A stretch of DNA of 64,000 nucleotides from Streptomyces violaceorubidus (GTDB taxonomy: Bacteria > Actinomycetota > Actinomycetes > Streptomycetales > Streptomycetaceae): assembly GCF_000717995.1 (NCBI RefSeq), contig NZ_JODM01000005.1, positions 248,001-312,000 on the forward strand, written 5' to 3'. The notes below the pieces were generated by a model that ran no database searches, had not been told where the DNA came from, and saw only the letters and a list, made by a program, of their open reading frames with translations. The number at the start of each line of letters is the position of its first letter. Within the stretch, counting starts at the first letter, position 1. The position numbers and the translations under genes are program-made. Shown here one piece after another: positions 17,736 through 28,459 of this stretch.

Positions 17736-17840
17736 AGAAGGGGAGTAGCTCTTCGCCGGACCGTCGACATACTGCTCAGCTCGTCTGAGCCGGCGCCCGG
17801 AGGCAGGCCTCGTACGCGGGGCAGGCCAGCGAGACCTTCG
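17736..17840 (+). ncRNA. yybP-ykoY manganese riboswitch
   Basis: The RNA begins with the diagnostic AAGGGGAGTAGCT box. GTCGACATACT, a GAGCCGG stem, a CCCGGAGGC element and the closing GCGAGACCTT complete the conserved loop sequences of the family, which bind Mn2+. It lies 140 bp upstream of a UPF0016/GDT1-type exporter on the same strand. A TACTAT -10-like element sits at 17721, just before it. The rest of the 17510-17976 gap holds the leader and no gene. Confidence 0.85.
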
Positions 17841-17976
17841 GCAAGCAGTGCACGCCCGTGCCGTACGGCAGGGGTGGATCCGTGTGCTGCCGTGCCGAGG
17901 TGTCTTGCGTCGCGGACGTCGTGAAATCCGCGCAATCAGCACTCTCGGTGGGGCGGCCCCGACCGATTGAGGAATC

Positions 17977-18558
17977 TTGATCAGCCTGACCGTGACGGCG
18001 CTCGTCTTCGGTGTCGTCTTCCTCGCCGAACTGCCCGACAAGACCGCGCTCGCCGGCCTCGTCCTCGGCACCCGCTACCGCGCCTCGTACGTCTTCGCGG
18101 GCGTGGCCGCCGCCTTCCTGCTGCATGTCGTGCTCGCGGTCGCGGCCGGCAGTGTGCTGACCCTGCTGCCCCAGCAGATCGTGCATGCCGTGACCGGCGT
18201 GCTGTTCCTGGGCGGCGCCGCCGTGCTGCTGATGAAGAAGGACGACGAGGACGAGGAGATCCGCAAGCCGGAGGACCAGTCCTTCTGGAAGGTCGCCGGG
18301 GCGGGGTTCATGCTCATCCTGGTCGCCGAGTTCGGTGACCTGACGCAGATCATGACGGCCAACCTCGCGGCCCGCTACGACGACCCGCTCTCCGTGGGCC
18401 TCGGCGCGGTGCTCGCGCTGTGGGCGGTGGCCGGGCTCGGCATCGTCGGGGGGAAGGCCCTGATGAAGCGGGTGCCGCTGGGGCTGATTACGAAGATCGC
18501 GGCCGTGCTCATGCTGGGTCTCGGCGTGTGGAGCCTGTGGGAGGCGATCGCCGGCTGA
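17977..18558 (+). CDS. TMEM165/GDT1 (UPF0016) family cation exporter, probably Mn2+
   Basis: A TTG start at 17977 behind TGAGGAATC gives 193 residues. Two copies of the family signature are present: AELPDKTALAGL near residue 18 and AEFGDLTQIMTANLA near residue 115, each in a predicted helix of a six- or seven-span protein with a charged loop (KKDDEDEEIRK) between halves. These acidic motifs bind Ca2+ or Mn2+ in the family. The upstream manganese riboswitch makes Mn2+ export the most likely role here. A GTG five codons in is a possible alternative start. Confidence 0.93.
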   Translation: MISLTVTALVFGVVFLAELPDKTALAGLVLGTRYRASYVFAGVAAAFLLHVVLAVAAGSVLTLLPQQIVHAVTGVLFLGGAAVLLMKKDDEDEEIRKPEDQSFWKVAGAGFMLILVAEFGDLTQIMTANLAARYDDPLSVGLGAVLALWAVAGLGIVGGKALMKRVPLGLITKIAAVLMLGLGVWSLWEAIAG

Positions 18559-18712
18559 GCGGCGAGCGCCGAGCGCCGGGTTCCGCGGCGGGTGCCGGTG
18601 GCGCGTACCCGGGTCTTTTTTGTACCGTGCATGAACAAAGTGGTTCCCGCCCGTTCTCCCTGACCGGCGGGCGGGGCCGCCTTGTTTCCTCCCCGCGCTT
18701 TGGAGACTGCCG

Positions 18713-19378
18713 ATGACGGCCACCGCCACCACCGTTCTGCCCGCCCGTGCCCTGCTGCTCGACATGGACGGCACCCTGGTCAACTCGGACGCCGCCGTGG
18801 AGCGCGTCTGGCGGCGCTGGGCCGACCGGCAGGGGCTGGACGGCGACGAGGTCATGAAGGTGGTCCACGGGCGGCAGGGCTACGCCACCATGGCCCTGCT
18901 GCTGCCGGAGCGGCCGATGGAGCAGAACCACGCCGACAACGCCCGCATGCTCGCCGAGGAGACCGCCGACACCGAGGGCGTCGTCGCGATCCCCGGCGCG
19001 CCGGACTTCCTCGCCTCGCTGCGCGGCCTGCCGCACGCCCTGGTGACCTCGGCCGACGTGGCCCTGTCCACCGCGCGGATGGCCGCCGCCGGGCTCGCCC
19101 AGCCGGACGTCCGGGTCACCGCCGAGTCCGTCGGCGCGAGCAAGCCCGACCCGGAGGGCTTCCTCAAGGGCGCCGCCGAACTGGGCGTCGCCCCCGCCGA
19201 CTGCGTCGCCTTCGAGGACTCCGGCGCCGGCATCGCGGCCGCGCGCGCCGCGGGGATGCGGGTCGTGGGGGTCGGGCCGCGCGCCGGGTCGTACGGGCCG
19301 GACGTGGTCGTGGAGGACCTGACGCGGGTACGGGTCGAGGCCGACGCGGACGGCACCCTGCGCCTGCACATCGGCTGA
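18713..19378 (+). CDS. HAD-IA phosphatase (sugar-phosphatase-like)
   Basis: The ATG at 18713 gives 221 residues. Motif I LLLDMDGTLVNSD lies at about 14-26, the alpha cap follows, motif II is ALVTSAD, motif III covers GASKPDPEGF, and motif IV is AFEDSGAGIAAARAAGM. This is the complete catalytic set of beta-phosphoglucomutase-like HADs, closest in style to 2-deoxyglucose-6-phosphate or YfbT-type sugar phosphatases. The gene stands alone after the GDT1 exporter. The substrate cannot be read from the sequence. Confidence 0.92.
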   Translation: MTATATTVLPARALLLDMDGTLVNSDAAVERVWRRWADRQGLDGDEVMKVVHGRQGYATMALLLPERPMEQNHADNARMLAEETADTEGVVAIPGAPDFLASLRGLPHALVTSADVALSTARMAAAGLAQPDVRVTAESVGASKPDPEGFLKGAAELGVAPADCVAFEDSGAGIAAARAAGMRVVGVGPRAGSYGPDVVVEDLTRVRVEADADGTLRLHIG

Positions 19379-19584
19379 CGGGGCCGGCCCCGTCTTCGCG
19401 CACCGGCCGACGGCGCCATGGGCCCGCACAGCGGCCGGCGGGGCCGGGCGACCGCACGTTGCCTCGTTGCCCTACGGCGTCCTGGGCTCGCGCGTCGGCC
19501 GACGGCTCCCGCGCCCGCGCATCGGCCGACGTCTCCCCGAGCCCGCGCAGCGGCCGACTCCGTCCGTCGAGGGCCTGGCCGCCG

Positions 19585-20742
19585 CTACGGCTCCCGGGTC
19601 TCCGACTCCAGCCTGCGGCGGGTGTCCGGGCCGTAGACGCCGACCCCGTCGGAGTAGATGCCGCGGGACCACTGGTAGTGGCGGACCGCGTCCTCGACCT
19701 GGCGGTTGTAGTTGCCGTTGAGGTCGCCCCGGTAGAGCTCCACCTCGGCCAGGCGCTGCTGCAACTCGACCACCTCCGGGCCCTGGTCACCGCGCTGCAG
19801 CGGGCCGCCGTCCGTGCCGGGGTCGTCCTCCCCGGGCTCCTGCGGGGCCTCCTCCGCCGGCGCGGTCGTGCTCTGCGTCGGCTCGGCCGACCTGGACGGT
19901 GTGGGCGAGGCGCTCGACGCCGAGGGGGACGGCGAGGCCGACGTGCTCGCGTCGGCCGACGGCGAGGCGGACGCGGAGGCGGAGGGGGACGCGGAGGACG
20001 ACGGCGCGGCGGACGACGTGCTCGGTTCCGCGCTCGGCGAGGCCTCGTCGGTCGACGGGTCCGGCACGCTCGCCCGGACCTCCTCCGGCAGCGCCCCGTC
20101 CCGTGACGGGGTGTCGTACGAGAACAGCCCGCCAGCGAATCCCGCCGCGCCGATCACGACCACGACCGCTCCGGCGGCACTCAGCAGCACGCCCTTGCGC
20201 CGCCTGCGCGGTGGGCTTCCGCCGCCGTCCGTGCCGTCTGTGCCGTCCGTGCCCGGGTCCGCCCGGGGGAGGCGTGCGGTGGCGGAGGTCTCGAACAGGC
20301 GCAGGTCGTGGGCGTTGGGCGAGTCGGCCGAGGGGGCCAGGGGCGTCGGCAGTGCGGAGGTCGCCGCCGTGTCCCCGTCGCCGCCGGGCGAGCCGGTCGC
20401 GGACCCCGCGGCGGCTCCGGCGTCGACCGCGCGCAGCGTCATGGTGGCGTCCGGGTCGGACACGGGCGGTGCGGGCGACGTGGGCGTGTCACCGTGCTGG
20501 CCGGACGCGTCGGGCGCGCCCGGGGGCTCCCCGGCCCCGTCCAGCTCGACGTACGGCCGTATGCGCAGCGGGTCGAAGTCCTCCGCCGCTGCCGCCTGGG
20601 CCGTGCGTCGGTCGCGCAGGGCGTCGGAGGCCCTGGTGCCGCAGGCGCAGGACGGCGTGTTGTCCGCCGCCCTGGGCGTGCCGCACTCCGGGCACGAGGC
20701 CCTCGCGGGCCGCTCCCGCGACGGGTCCTTCTGCTGTTCCAC
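19585..20742 (-). CDS. Membrane-anchored peptidoglycan-binding protein with N-terminal zinc ribbon
   Basis: The GTG at 20742 follows GGGAGGGACGAACGC and gives 385 residues. A cytoplasmic part starts with a zinc-ribbon-like CPECGTPRAADNTPSCACG (about residues 15-33). A basic RRRRKG stretch and one membrane helix lie near residues 185-205. A long Ser/Ala/Pro linker follows, then a C-terminal PG_binding_1 domain (LQRGDQGPEVVELQQRLAEV). The topology is a single-pass protein with the wall-binding domain outside. It may link cytoplasmic signals to the wall; the role is inferred from architecture only. Confidence 0.85.
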   Translation of the reverse strand: MEQQKDPSRERPARASCPECGTPRAADNTPSCACGTRASDALRDRRTAQAAAAEDFDPLRIRPYVELDGAGEPPGAPDASGQHGDTPTSPAPPVSDPDATMTLRAVDAGAAAGSATGSPGGDGDTAATSALPTPLAPSADSPNAHDLRLFETSATARLPRADPGTDGTDGTDGGGSPPRRRRKGVLLSAAGAVVVVIGAAGFAGGLFSYDTPSRDGALPEEVRASVPDPSTDEASPSAEPSTSSAAPSSSASPSASASASPSADASTSASPSPSASSASPTPSRSAEPTQSTTAPAEEAPQEPGEDDPGTDGGPLQRGDQGPEVVELQQRLAEVELYRGDLNGNYNRQVEDAVRHYQWSRGIYSDGVGVYGPDTRRRLESETREP

Positions 20743-20851
20743 GCGTTCGTCCCTCCCCTCGCGACTCCCCTCGCGAACTCCAGAGATTATGCAGATCTCC
20801 TCCACACTTCGGTGCGCACGCCCCCGGAATATCGGCTTCCATGAGGACTGA

Positions 20852-22978
<2,127 letters not shown>

Positions 22979-22988
22979 GCAGGCAGGA

Positions 22989-23495
22989 TCAGGAGCCGCC
23001 GTCGCCGCACAGCCGCTTGGTGAACCAGTGCTCGGCGTACGGACTCTCGTTGTACGCCTCGGTCTCGGTGTAGCCGAGGCGCGCGTACAGGGCGCGGGCC
23101 TCCACGAGGTCGCCCCGCGTGTCGAGGACCATGCGCCGGGCCCCGAGCGCCCGTGCCGCGTCCTCGGCGGCCCGCACGAGCAGCGCGGCGCCGCCCCGGC
23201 CGCGCATCGGGCGGTACAGGAACACCCGGGTCAGCTCGGCGGTGGCGTCATCCAGCAGCCGTACGCCCGAGGTGCCGGCCGGTTCACCGCCGTGGCGGGC
23301 GACCAGCAACTGCCCCCGGGGAGGCGCGAGGTCGGCGCCGGGGTACGCGGCGATCTCCCGCTCCAGCTCGGCCGGGTCGGTGGAGCGCCCCTCGTACCGC
23401 TGGTACCAGCGGTCGCTCACCTCCGTGTAGTACGCGCGCCAGAGGGCGGCGGCCACGGGGGAGTCGTACGGTTCCGGGGCGACGGTCCAGGTCAT
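22989..23495 (-). CDS. GNAT-family N-acetyltransferase
   Basis: The ATG at 23495 gives 168 residues starting MTWTVAPEPYD; an ATG three codons earlier is possible and neither has a clear ribosome-binding site. The acetyl-CoA binding segment MRGRGGAALLVRAAEDAARALG follows the RVFLYRP strand, and LYARLGYTETEAY is the typical GNAT C-terminal motif. The acceptor substrate is unknown. It converges on the MFS gene with a 10-bp gap. Confidence 0.92.
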   Translation of the reverse strand: MTWTVAPEPYDSPVAAALWRAYYTEVSDRWYQRYEGRSTDPAELEREIAAYPGADLAPPRGQLLVARHGGEPAGTSGVRLLDDATAELTRVFLYRPMRGRGGAALLVRAAEDAARALGARRMVLDTRGDLVEARALYARLGYTETEAYNESPYAEHWFTKRLCGDGGS

Positions 23496-23659
23496 GAGGG
23501 GCATTGTCGCCAGGGGACCGGCGCACCGGACAAGCGCATTTTCCCACCCGTGCGCCGTCGGCGCACGCCGTGCGCCGTTTGAGCGCGGAGTCCGGGGCAA
23601 CACGAACCGCGAACCGGCCCGCTCGGAGAGCCGACGGGCCGCATACCCGGAAGGCACTC

Positions 23660-24337
23660 ATGTCCACAGGCGTGATCATCACCTTGATCGTGATCGTGGC
23701 GGTCGTGCTCGTCGTCGCGGCCGTCCTCGCCCTGCGCGCACGGGGCTCCCAGCACGGCGGAAGCCTCAAGCGGCGCTTCGGGCCCGAGTACGACCTGGCC
23801 GTGGCCCGGCACGACGGCGACACCAAGGCCGCGGAACGGGAACTGGCCGAACGGGTGCGGCGGCACGGGTCGCTGCGCACCCGGCCCCTGGAGCCCGCCG
23901 AGCGGGAACGCTTCGAGGCGCGTTGGGCCGCGGCCCAGGAGCGCTTCGTCGACTCCCCGCGTGAGGCGGTCGGCGAGGCGGACCGGCTGCTCGCGGAACT
24001 CGCCGGCGCGCGGGGCTTCCCGGACGGCGGACAGTACGAGGAGCAGCTCACGGCGCTGTCCGTGCACCACGCCCACCATGTCGAGGGGTACCGCCGGGTG
24101 CACCGTGTGACGCACGCGCGCGCGGACGACGCGCAGGGCGGCGGCGCGGGCACGGAGGAGATGCGCGCGTCCATGGTCGAGGCCCGCGCGCTGTTCGAGA
24201 CACTGGTCCGCCCGGACCGCCACGACGCCCGGCGGCAGCGGACCGGCACCGAAGCGGGCGAACCGGCATCCGCCGCCCACGAGTCCCGGGCGCCCCACGC
24301 GTGGTCGCTCGGCAAGCGCCGACCGAAGGAGAGCTGA
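23660..24337 (+). CDS. Single-pass membrane protein with helical domain (unknown)
   Basis: The ATG at 23660 follows GGAAGGCACTC and gives 225 residues. A membrane helix covers about residues 5-27 (VIITLIVIVAVVLVVAAVLAL). The soluble part is helical and contains FVDSPREAVGEADRLLAELA near residue 100, a segment repeated in the next gene's product. A His-rich LSVHHAHHVEGYRRVHRV helix and a disordered C terminus follow. The two genes are three bases apart and probably one operon. The family is common in Streptomyces; function is unknown. Confidence 0.85.
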   Translation: MSTGVIITLIVIVAVVLVVAAVLALRARGSQHGGSLKRRFGPEYDLAVARHDGDTKAAERELAERVRRHGSLRTRPLEPAERERFEARWAAAQERFVDSPREAVGEADRLLAELAGARGFPDGGQYEEQLTALSVHHAHHVEGYRRVHRVTHARADDAQGGGAGTEEMRASMVEARALFETLVRPDRHDARRQRTGTEAGEPASAAHESRAPHAWSLGKRRPKES

Positions 24338-24340
24338 GGC

Positions 24341-24928
24341 ATGCCCGACATGACAGGCAAAACCGGCGCCGACCCGACGGTCGAGCCCGGCACCACCGCC
24401 GGACCCAGGCCCGGCCCCACCGCCGCGGAGCACGAGCCCGGCCCCACCGCCGAGTCCAGGCCCGGCACCGCCGCCGAGCATGAGCCCGGCACCACCGCCG
24501 AGCACGAGCCCGGTGTCATCGCCGAGTCCAGGCCCGCCACCACCGCCGAGCACGAGCCCGGTGTCACCGTCGGGTCCGGGGCCGGGTCCGGGCCCGGACC
24601 CGGGACCACCGCCGCAGTCTCCGCGGCGGACGCTTCGGCCGGTGCGTCGCTCCTGCCGCCCGGTGAGTCCGACCGGCTCGGCCGGCGGCTGCACCACGCG
24701 GTGGCCGGGTTCGTCGACGCGCCCCGTGCCTCCGTCGAGGAGGCCGACCGCGTCCTGGAGGAGATCGCGGCGCGCTTCACCGACGCCGTGACCCACCGCC
24801 GCCGCACCCTGCGCACCTCCTGGCGGGAGGCCGGGGCGGACAGCGGAGCGCCGAGCACGGACACCGAGCAACTCCGCCTGGCCCTGCGGGACTACCGCGA
24901 GTTGGCGGACCGGCTGATGCGCCTGTGA
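24341..24928 (+). CDS. Repeat-rich protein paralogous to its upstream neighbour
   Basis: The ATG at 24341 uses the AAGGAGAG site at the end of the preceding gene and gives 195 residues. Residues 15-95 are Thr/Pro/Glu-rich with about nine variants of TAEHEPG or TAESRPG, expected to be disordered. Residues from about 105 form a helical domain (FVDAPRASVEEADRVLEEIA) that matches the upstream protein at FVDxPRxxVxEADRxLxE. The pair probably arose by duplication. Function is unknown. Confidence 0.78.
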   Translation: MPDMTGKTGADPTVEPGTTAGPRPGPTAAEHEPGPTAESRPGTAAEHEPGTTAEHEPGVIAESRPATTAEHEPGVTVGSGAGSGPGPGTTAAVSAADASAGASLLPPGESDRLGRRLHHAVAGFVDAPRASVEEADRVLEEIAARFTDAVTHRRRTLRTSWREAGADSGAPSTDTEQLRLALRDYRELADRLMRL

Positions 24929-24938
24929 GCCACGGGCG

Positions 24939-25346
24939 TCACTCCGCCGCCCGGCCCTCCCGCCACCGCCGTACGACCTCTTCGACGTCGTAGGGCTTCA
25001 GACCCAGCGGGGGGCCGGGCGGCGGCTTGAACATGACGTCGCGGATCTTGACGTTGATCTCCTCGACGATGCGGCGGACCACCCGCTCCGACGGTGCCTT
25101 CGCCGCCGCCTCCAGGGCGTCCTCCGCCTCCTTGCGCAGGGCCAGCGTGGGCGGCAGCACGGAGAAGCCCTCGCGGGCCATCTTCCGCTTGACCCACCAC
25201 AGTTCGTCGTAGGTGCTGTCCACCTCGCTGGGCAGGGGCTTGCCCGCGCCGGGCAACCCGGCGAACTCACCGCGGGCGTCCGCGTCCCGGATCTGCTTGT
25301 CGACCCAGAACTCGAAGTCGACGCCTGGTGGCTTTCGCTCGGTCAT
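24939..25346 (-). CDS. DUF1992 (DnaJ-C28 conserved domain) protein
   Basis: The ATG at 25346 gives 135 residues. The core FWVDKQIRDADARGEFAGLPGAGKPL is the DUF1992 signature, followed by YDELWWVKRKMAREGFSVLPPTLALRKEAE. In eukaryotes this domain occurs in DNAJC28; in bacteria it stands alone and its role is unknown. It converges on the paralogous pair and diverges from an FHA-like gene. Confidence 0.9.
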   Translation of the reverse strand: MTERKPPGVDFEFWVDKQIRDADARGEFAGLPGAGKPLPSEVDSTYDELWWVKRKMAREGFSVLPPTLALRKEAEDALEAAAKAPSERVVRRIVEEINVKIRDVMFKPPPGPPLGLKPYDVEEVVRRWREGRAAE

Positions 25347-25434
25347 GACCCCATTGTGCCGGACGCCGGACACCGCTCCACGGGGCGATCTATCATGCGG
25401 CGGCGACAAGCCGACGGACCTCGAAGGAGCGCAC

Positions 25435-25833
25435 GTGCTCGAACTCACCATGGCCGCCGTCACCGCGGCGGACGCGGGCGCCACGGCCGGCATGCAGATG
25501 GCCGACGCGCCCAGCGAGCCGGACGCGGTGCTGCGGGTGGGCAGGGACAGGTCCGTGTGCCGGCTGTCGACGCCGGAGGACTGGCTGTTCGTCTCCCGGG
25601 TCCACCTGGAGTTCCGCTGCGGACCGGACGGCGTCTGGCGGCTGACCTGGCTGCGCGGCTCCCAGCCCGACCCCTCCTGCGAGGTCCGGCTGACCGTCGG
25701 CGGCCACGCGCAGGCGCAGCCCATGACGTACGGCGGCACCGTGCCGCTGCCCAGGGGCGGCAGCGGCGAGGTGGTGGTCCAGGACCGCGCGGAGCCGCGC
25801 AGCGTCAACGTCGGCTTCTACCACGAGGTGTAG
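25435..25833 (+). CDS. FHA-domain-like protein
   Basis: The GTG at 25435 follows AAGGAGCGCAC and gives 132 residues. The segment LRVGRDRSVCRLSTPEDWLFVSRVHLEF carries the FHA pattern GR(x)S and S/TxxH, followed by predicted beta strands. FHA domains bind phosphothreonine peptides, usually targets of Ser/Thr kinases. No kinase gene is adjacent. The protein is almost entirely this domain with a short N-terminal extension. Confidence 0.8.
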   Translation: MLELTMAAVTAADAGATAGMQMADAPSEPDAVLRVGRDRSVCRLSTPEDWLFVSRVHLEFRCGPDGVWRLTWLRGSQPDPSCEVRLTVGGHAQAQPMTYGGTVPLPRGGSGEVVVQDRAEPRSVNVGFYHEV

Positions 25834-25846
25834 GACCGGCCCGCGG

Positions 25847-26518
25847 TCAGGCCAGCACGCGCGCCAGCGCGAACCCGTCGTACCCCTTGGCGCCGACCGT
25901 CTGGACCGCGGTGCCGCTGAGCCGGGGGTGGGCGCCGATCAGCTCGATCGCGGCGCGGGTGCCGCGGACGTCGTCGCCCGTGTCGTCGGCGTCGGCCACC
26001 CGGCCGCCGCGGACCACGTTGTCGACGACGATCAGGCTGCCGGTGCTGGTGAGTCTGAGGGCCCACTCGAGGTAGCGCGGGTTGTTGCCCTTGTCGGCGT
26101 CGATGAAGACCAGGTCGAAGGGCGGCGGGTTCTCGTCGGCGAGCTTCGGCAGGGACTCCAGCGCGGGACCCACGCGCACGTCGACGAGGGCGTCGAGGCC
26201 GGCGCGGGCGATGTTGCGGGTGGCGACCTCCGCGTGCCGGGCGCTGTACTCCAGCGTGACCAGGCGGCCGTCGGCGGGCAGGGCGCGGGCCAGCCAGATG
26301 GTGCTGTAGCCGCCGAGGGTGCCGATCTCCAGGACGGTGCGGGCGCCCTGGATCCGGGCGAGGAGCTGGAGGAGCTTGCCCTGGGTGGCGGTGACGCTCA
26401 CCGGCGGCAGCCCGGCGGCGTCGCTTTCCCTGCGGGCGGCCGCCAGGGCGTCGTCGTCGGGTGCGAGGTGGGTGGCGAAGTAGGCGTCGACGTCGTCCCA
26501 GAGCCGCGACTCGCTCAT
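25847..26518 (-). CDS. Class I SAM O-methyltransferase (family 3, CCoAMT-like)
   Basis: The protein has 223 residues. SAM-binding motif I is TVLEIGTLGGYSTIWLARAL near residues 61-80, motif II is VTLEYSARHAEVA, and the metal-ligand strand LVFIDADKGNN and IVVDNVVRGGRV match cation-dependent catechol-type O-methyltransferases. The start MSESRLWDDVDAYFATHL is typical. The substrate is probably a small catechol or hydroxyl compound. It is convergent with the FHA-like gene. Confidence 0.92.
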   Translation of the reverse strand: MSESRLWDDVDAYFATHLAPDDDALAAARRESDAAGLPPVSVTATQGKLLQLLARIQGARTVLEIGTLGGYSTIWLARALPADGRLVTLEYSARHAEVATRNIARAGLDALVDVRVGPALESLPKLADENPPPFDLVFIDADKGNNPRYLEWALRLTSTGSLIVVDNVVRGGRVADADDTGDDVRGTRAAIELIGAHPRLSGTAVQTVGAKGYDGFALARVLA

Positions 26519-26635
26519 GCGGGAGCCTTCCGTGTGCGTCGTTGACCTGTCTCAGCAGGTGCGTTCAGCAGGTGCACCAAGGAGGTTAGCCACGCGGACG
26601 ACCTGGGTGGGCGATCAGGACCGGGTGTTCCGCGC

Positions 26636-28051
26636 TCACGGCGCGGCGGCGGAGTGGACCGGGCCGCGGGGCCGCTGTCCCTCCACCGCCGGTGCCGAGC
26701 CCGGCAGCGGGCGTCCCGCCGACTCCGTCATGAACCACACCGCCACGCCGCCGACCACGGCCGCGGCCATCATGTAGTACGCGGGCATCATCATGTCGCC
26801 CGTCGCCCCGATCAGCGCCGTCACCACCAGCGGCGTCGTCCCGCCGAACAGGGACACCGAGACGTTGAAGCCGATCGACAGCGAGCCGTACCGCACCCGC
26901 GTCGGGAACAGCGCCGGCAGCGCCGACGGCATCGAGGCCGTGAAGCAGACCAGCAGCAGGCCCAGCGCGGCCATGCCCAGCGCCACCGCGAGCAGGCTGC
27001 CCTCGCGGATCAGCAGCAGCGCCGGGACGGACAGCAGCAGGAAGCCCGCGCAGCCCGCCGCGATCACCGGCCGCCGCCCGACCCGGTCGGTCAGCGCGCC
27101 CGCGAACGGCTGGACGACCATCATCAGCACCATCACGCCCAGCACCACGAGCAGCCCGTGCGTCTCGTCGTACTTCAGCTCGCTGGTCAGATAGCTCGGC
27201 ATGTACGACAGCAGCATGTAGTCGGTGACGTTGAAGACCAGCACGAGTCCGACGCAGAGCAGCAGGGCACGCCACTGACCGGTGACCATCTCCCGCAGCG
27301 GCACCTTCGGCCGCTCGGTCTCCGCCTTCGCCACCTCGGCCGCGAACGCCGGGGTCTCCTCCAGGCGCATCCGCAGGTACAGCCCGACGATGCCCATCGG
27401 CCCGGCGACCAGGAACGGGATGCGCCAGCCCCACGACATCAGGTCGCCGTCCGACAGCAGCGCCGTCATCAGCGTCACCAGCCCGGCGCCGCCGATGTAC
27501 CCGGCGAGCGTGCCGAACTCCAGCCAGCTGCCGAGGAACCCGCGCCGCCGGTCCGGCGCGTACTCGGCGATGAAGGTGGACGCGCCCGCGTACTCACCGC
27601 CGGTGGAGAAGCCCTGCACCAGCCGCGCGGCCAGCAGCAGCACCGGCGCCCAGACGCCGATCGTCGCGTACGACGGGATCAGGCCGATGGCGAACGTGCC
27701 CGCCGCCATCATGATCATCGTCACGGCGAGCACCTTCTGCCGCCCGACCCGGTCCCCGAGCGGACCGAAGACCATGCCGCCCAGCGGCCGGACCAGGAAG
27801 GCCGCCGCGAAGGCGCCGAAGGTGGAGAGCAACTGCGCGGTCGGGTTGCCCGACGGGAAGAAGACCTTGCCCAGCGTCACGGCGATGTAGCTGTAGACGC
27901 CGAAGTCGAACCACTCCATCGCGTTGCCCAGCGCCGCGGCCTTGACGGCGCGGCGGACGAGCGCGGGATCGGTTGCGGTGGGCGCGCCGGCGGCACGCGG
28001 GACGGGGGCCGGGTTCGTACGGGACCCAGGAGCAGCGGCGACGGCCGACAA
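26636..28051 (-). CDS. MFS transporter, metabolite:H+ symporter type (ProP-like)
   Basis: A TTG at 28051 gives 471 residues; the ribosome-binding site is weak, so this start is tentative. The body shows the metabolite:H+ symporter signature: GNAMEWFDFGVYSYIA, PLGGMVFGPLGDRVGRQKVL, GFSTGGEYAGASTFIAEYAP, RRRGFLGSWLEFGTLAGY and a GALTDRVGRRPV loop across twelve helices. Known relatives import proline/betaine, dicarboxylates or aromatic acids with protons. No linked catabolic genes hint at the substrate. Confidence 0.9.
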   Translation of the reverse strand: MSAVAAAPGSRTNPAPVPRAAGAPTATDPALVRRAVKAAALGNAMEWFDFGVYSYIAVTLGKVFFPSGNPTAQLLSTFGAFAAAFLVRPLGGMVFGPLGDRVGRQKVLAVTMIMMAAGTFAIGLIPSYATIGVWAPVLLLAARLVQGFSTGGEYAGASTFIAEYAPDRRRGFLGSWLEFGTLAGYIGGAGLVTLMTALLSDGDLMSWGWRIPFLVAGPMGIVGLYLRMRLEETPAFAAEVAKAETERPKVPLREMVTGQWRALLLCVGLVLVFNVTDYMLLSYMPSYLTSELKYDETHGLLVVLGVMVLMMVVQPFAGALTDRVGRRPVIAAGCAGFLLLSVPALLLIREGSLLAVALGMAALGLLLVCFTASMPSALPALFPTRVRYGSLSIGFNVSVSLFGGTTPLVVTALIGATGDMMMPAYYMMAAAVVGGVAVWFMTESAGRPLPGSAPAVEGQRPRGPVHSAAAP

Positions 28052-28459
28052 AACTACGCTCGCCTACTTTCGACGGGGACAGGAACACAGGCGCGGAACG
28101 CCACGACCCGCACGGCGGCGCTGTCGCCGGGCCGGAAGGAGCCCGCGGCACTCGGCCACGGGCGGAAAAGCGACCATAGGCGGTGATGCGCCGCTTACGC
28201 CCGGTATGCTTTTCGTTGCACTGTGCACCAAAATGGCGTCCACGCAGGGGACATGCGCGCGCCGCGCGCCGCCCGGCCACCCGCGCGCTGTGATCCTTCT
28301 CGCTCCCCGGGACGAAAAGCGCGCGGCTGTCAGGCGGAGTGGGGGGCGCTCGCGTCTTCCTCCGGGGGTGGTGCGAGCCTCGTAGGGTTCGCAAGGACGA
28401 CACACCGCGTACACGAGCGCGGGACGTGCGGTACGAGCGGGGCGGGAGGCCGACGAGGC
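28052..28459. other. 408-bp divergent promoter region
   Basis: This region lies between the leftward symporter and the rightward GT87-PAP2 gene. It contains a perfect TGCACTGTGCA palindrome at 28217-28227 next to the AT-rich stretches TGCTTTTCGTT and CCAAAATGG, the most likely promoter or operator area. In-frame extension of the right-hand gene across it would give a low-complexity N terminus, so I see no further gene. Confidence 0.45.
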
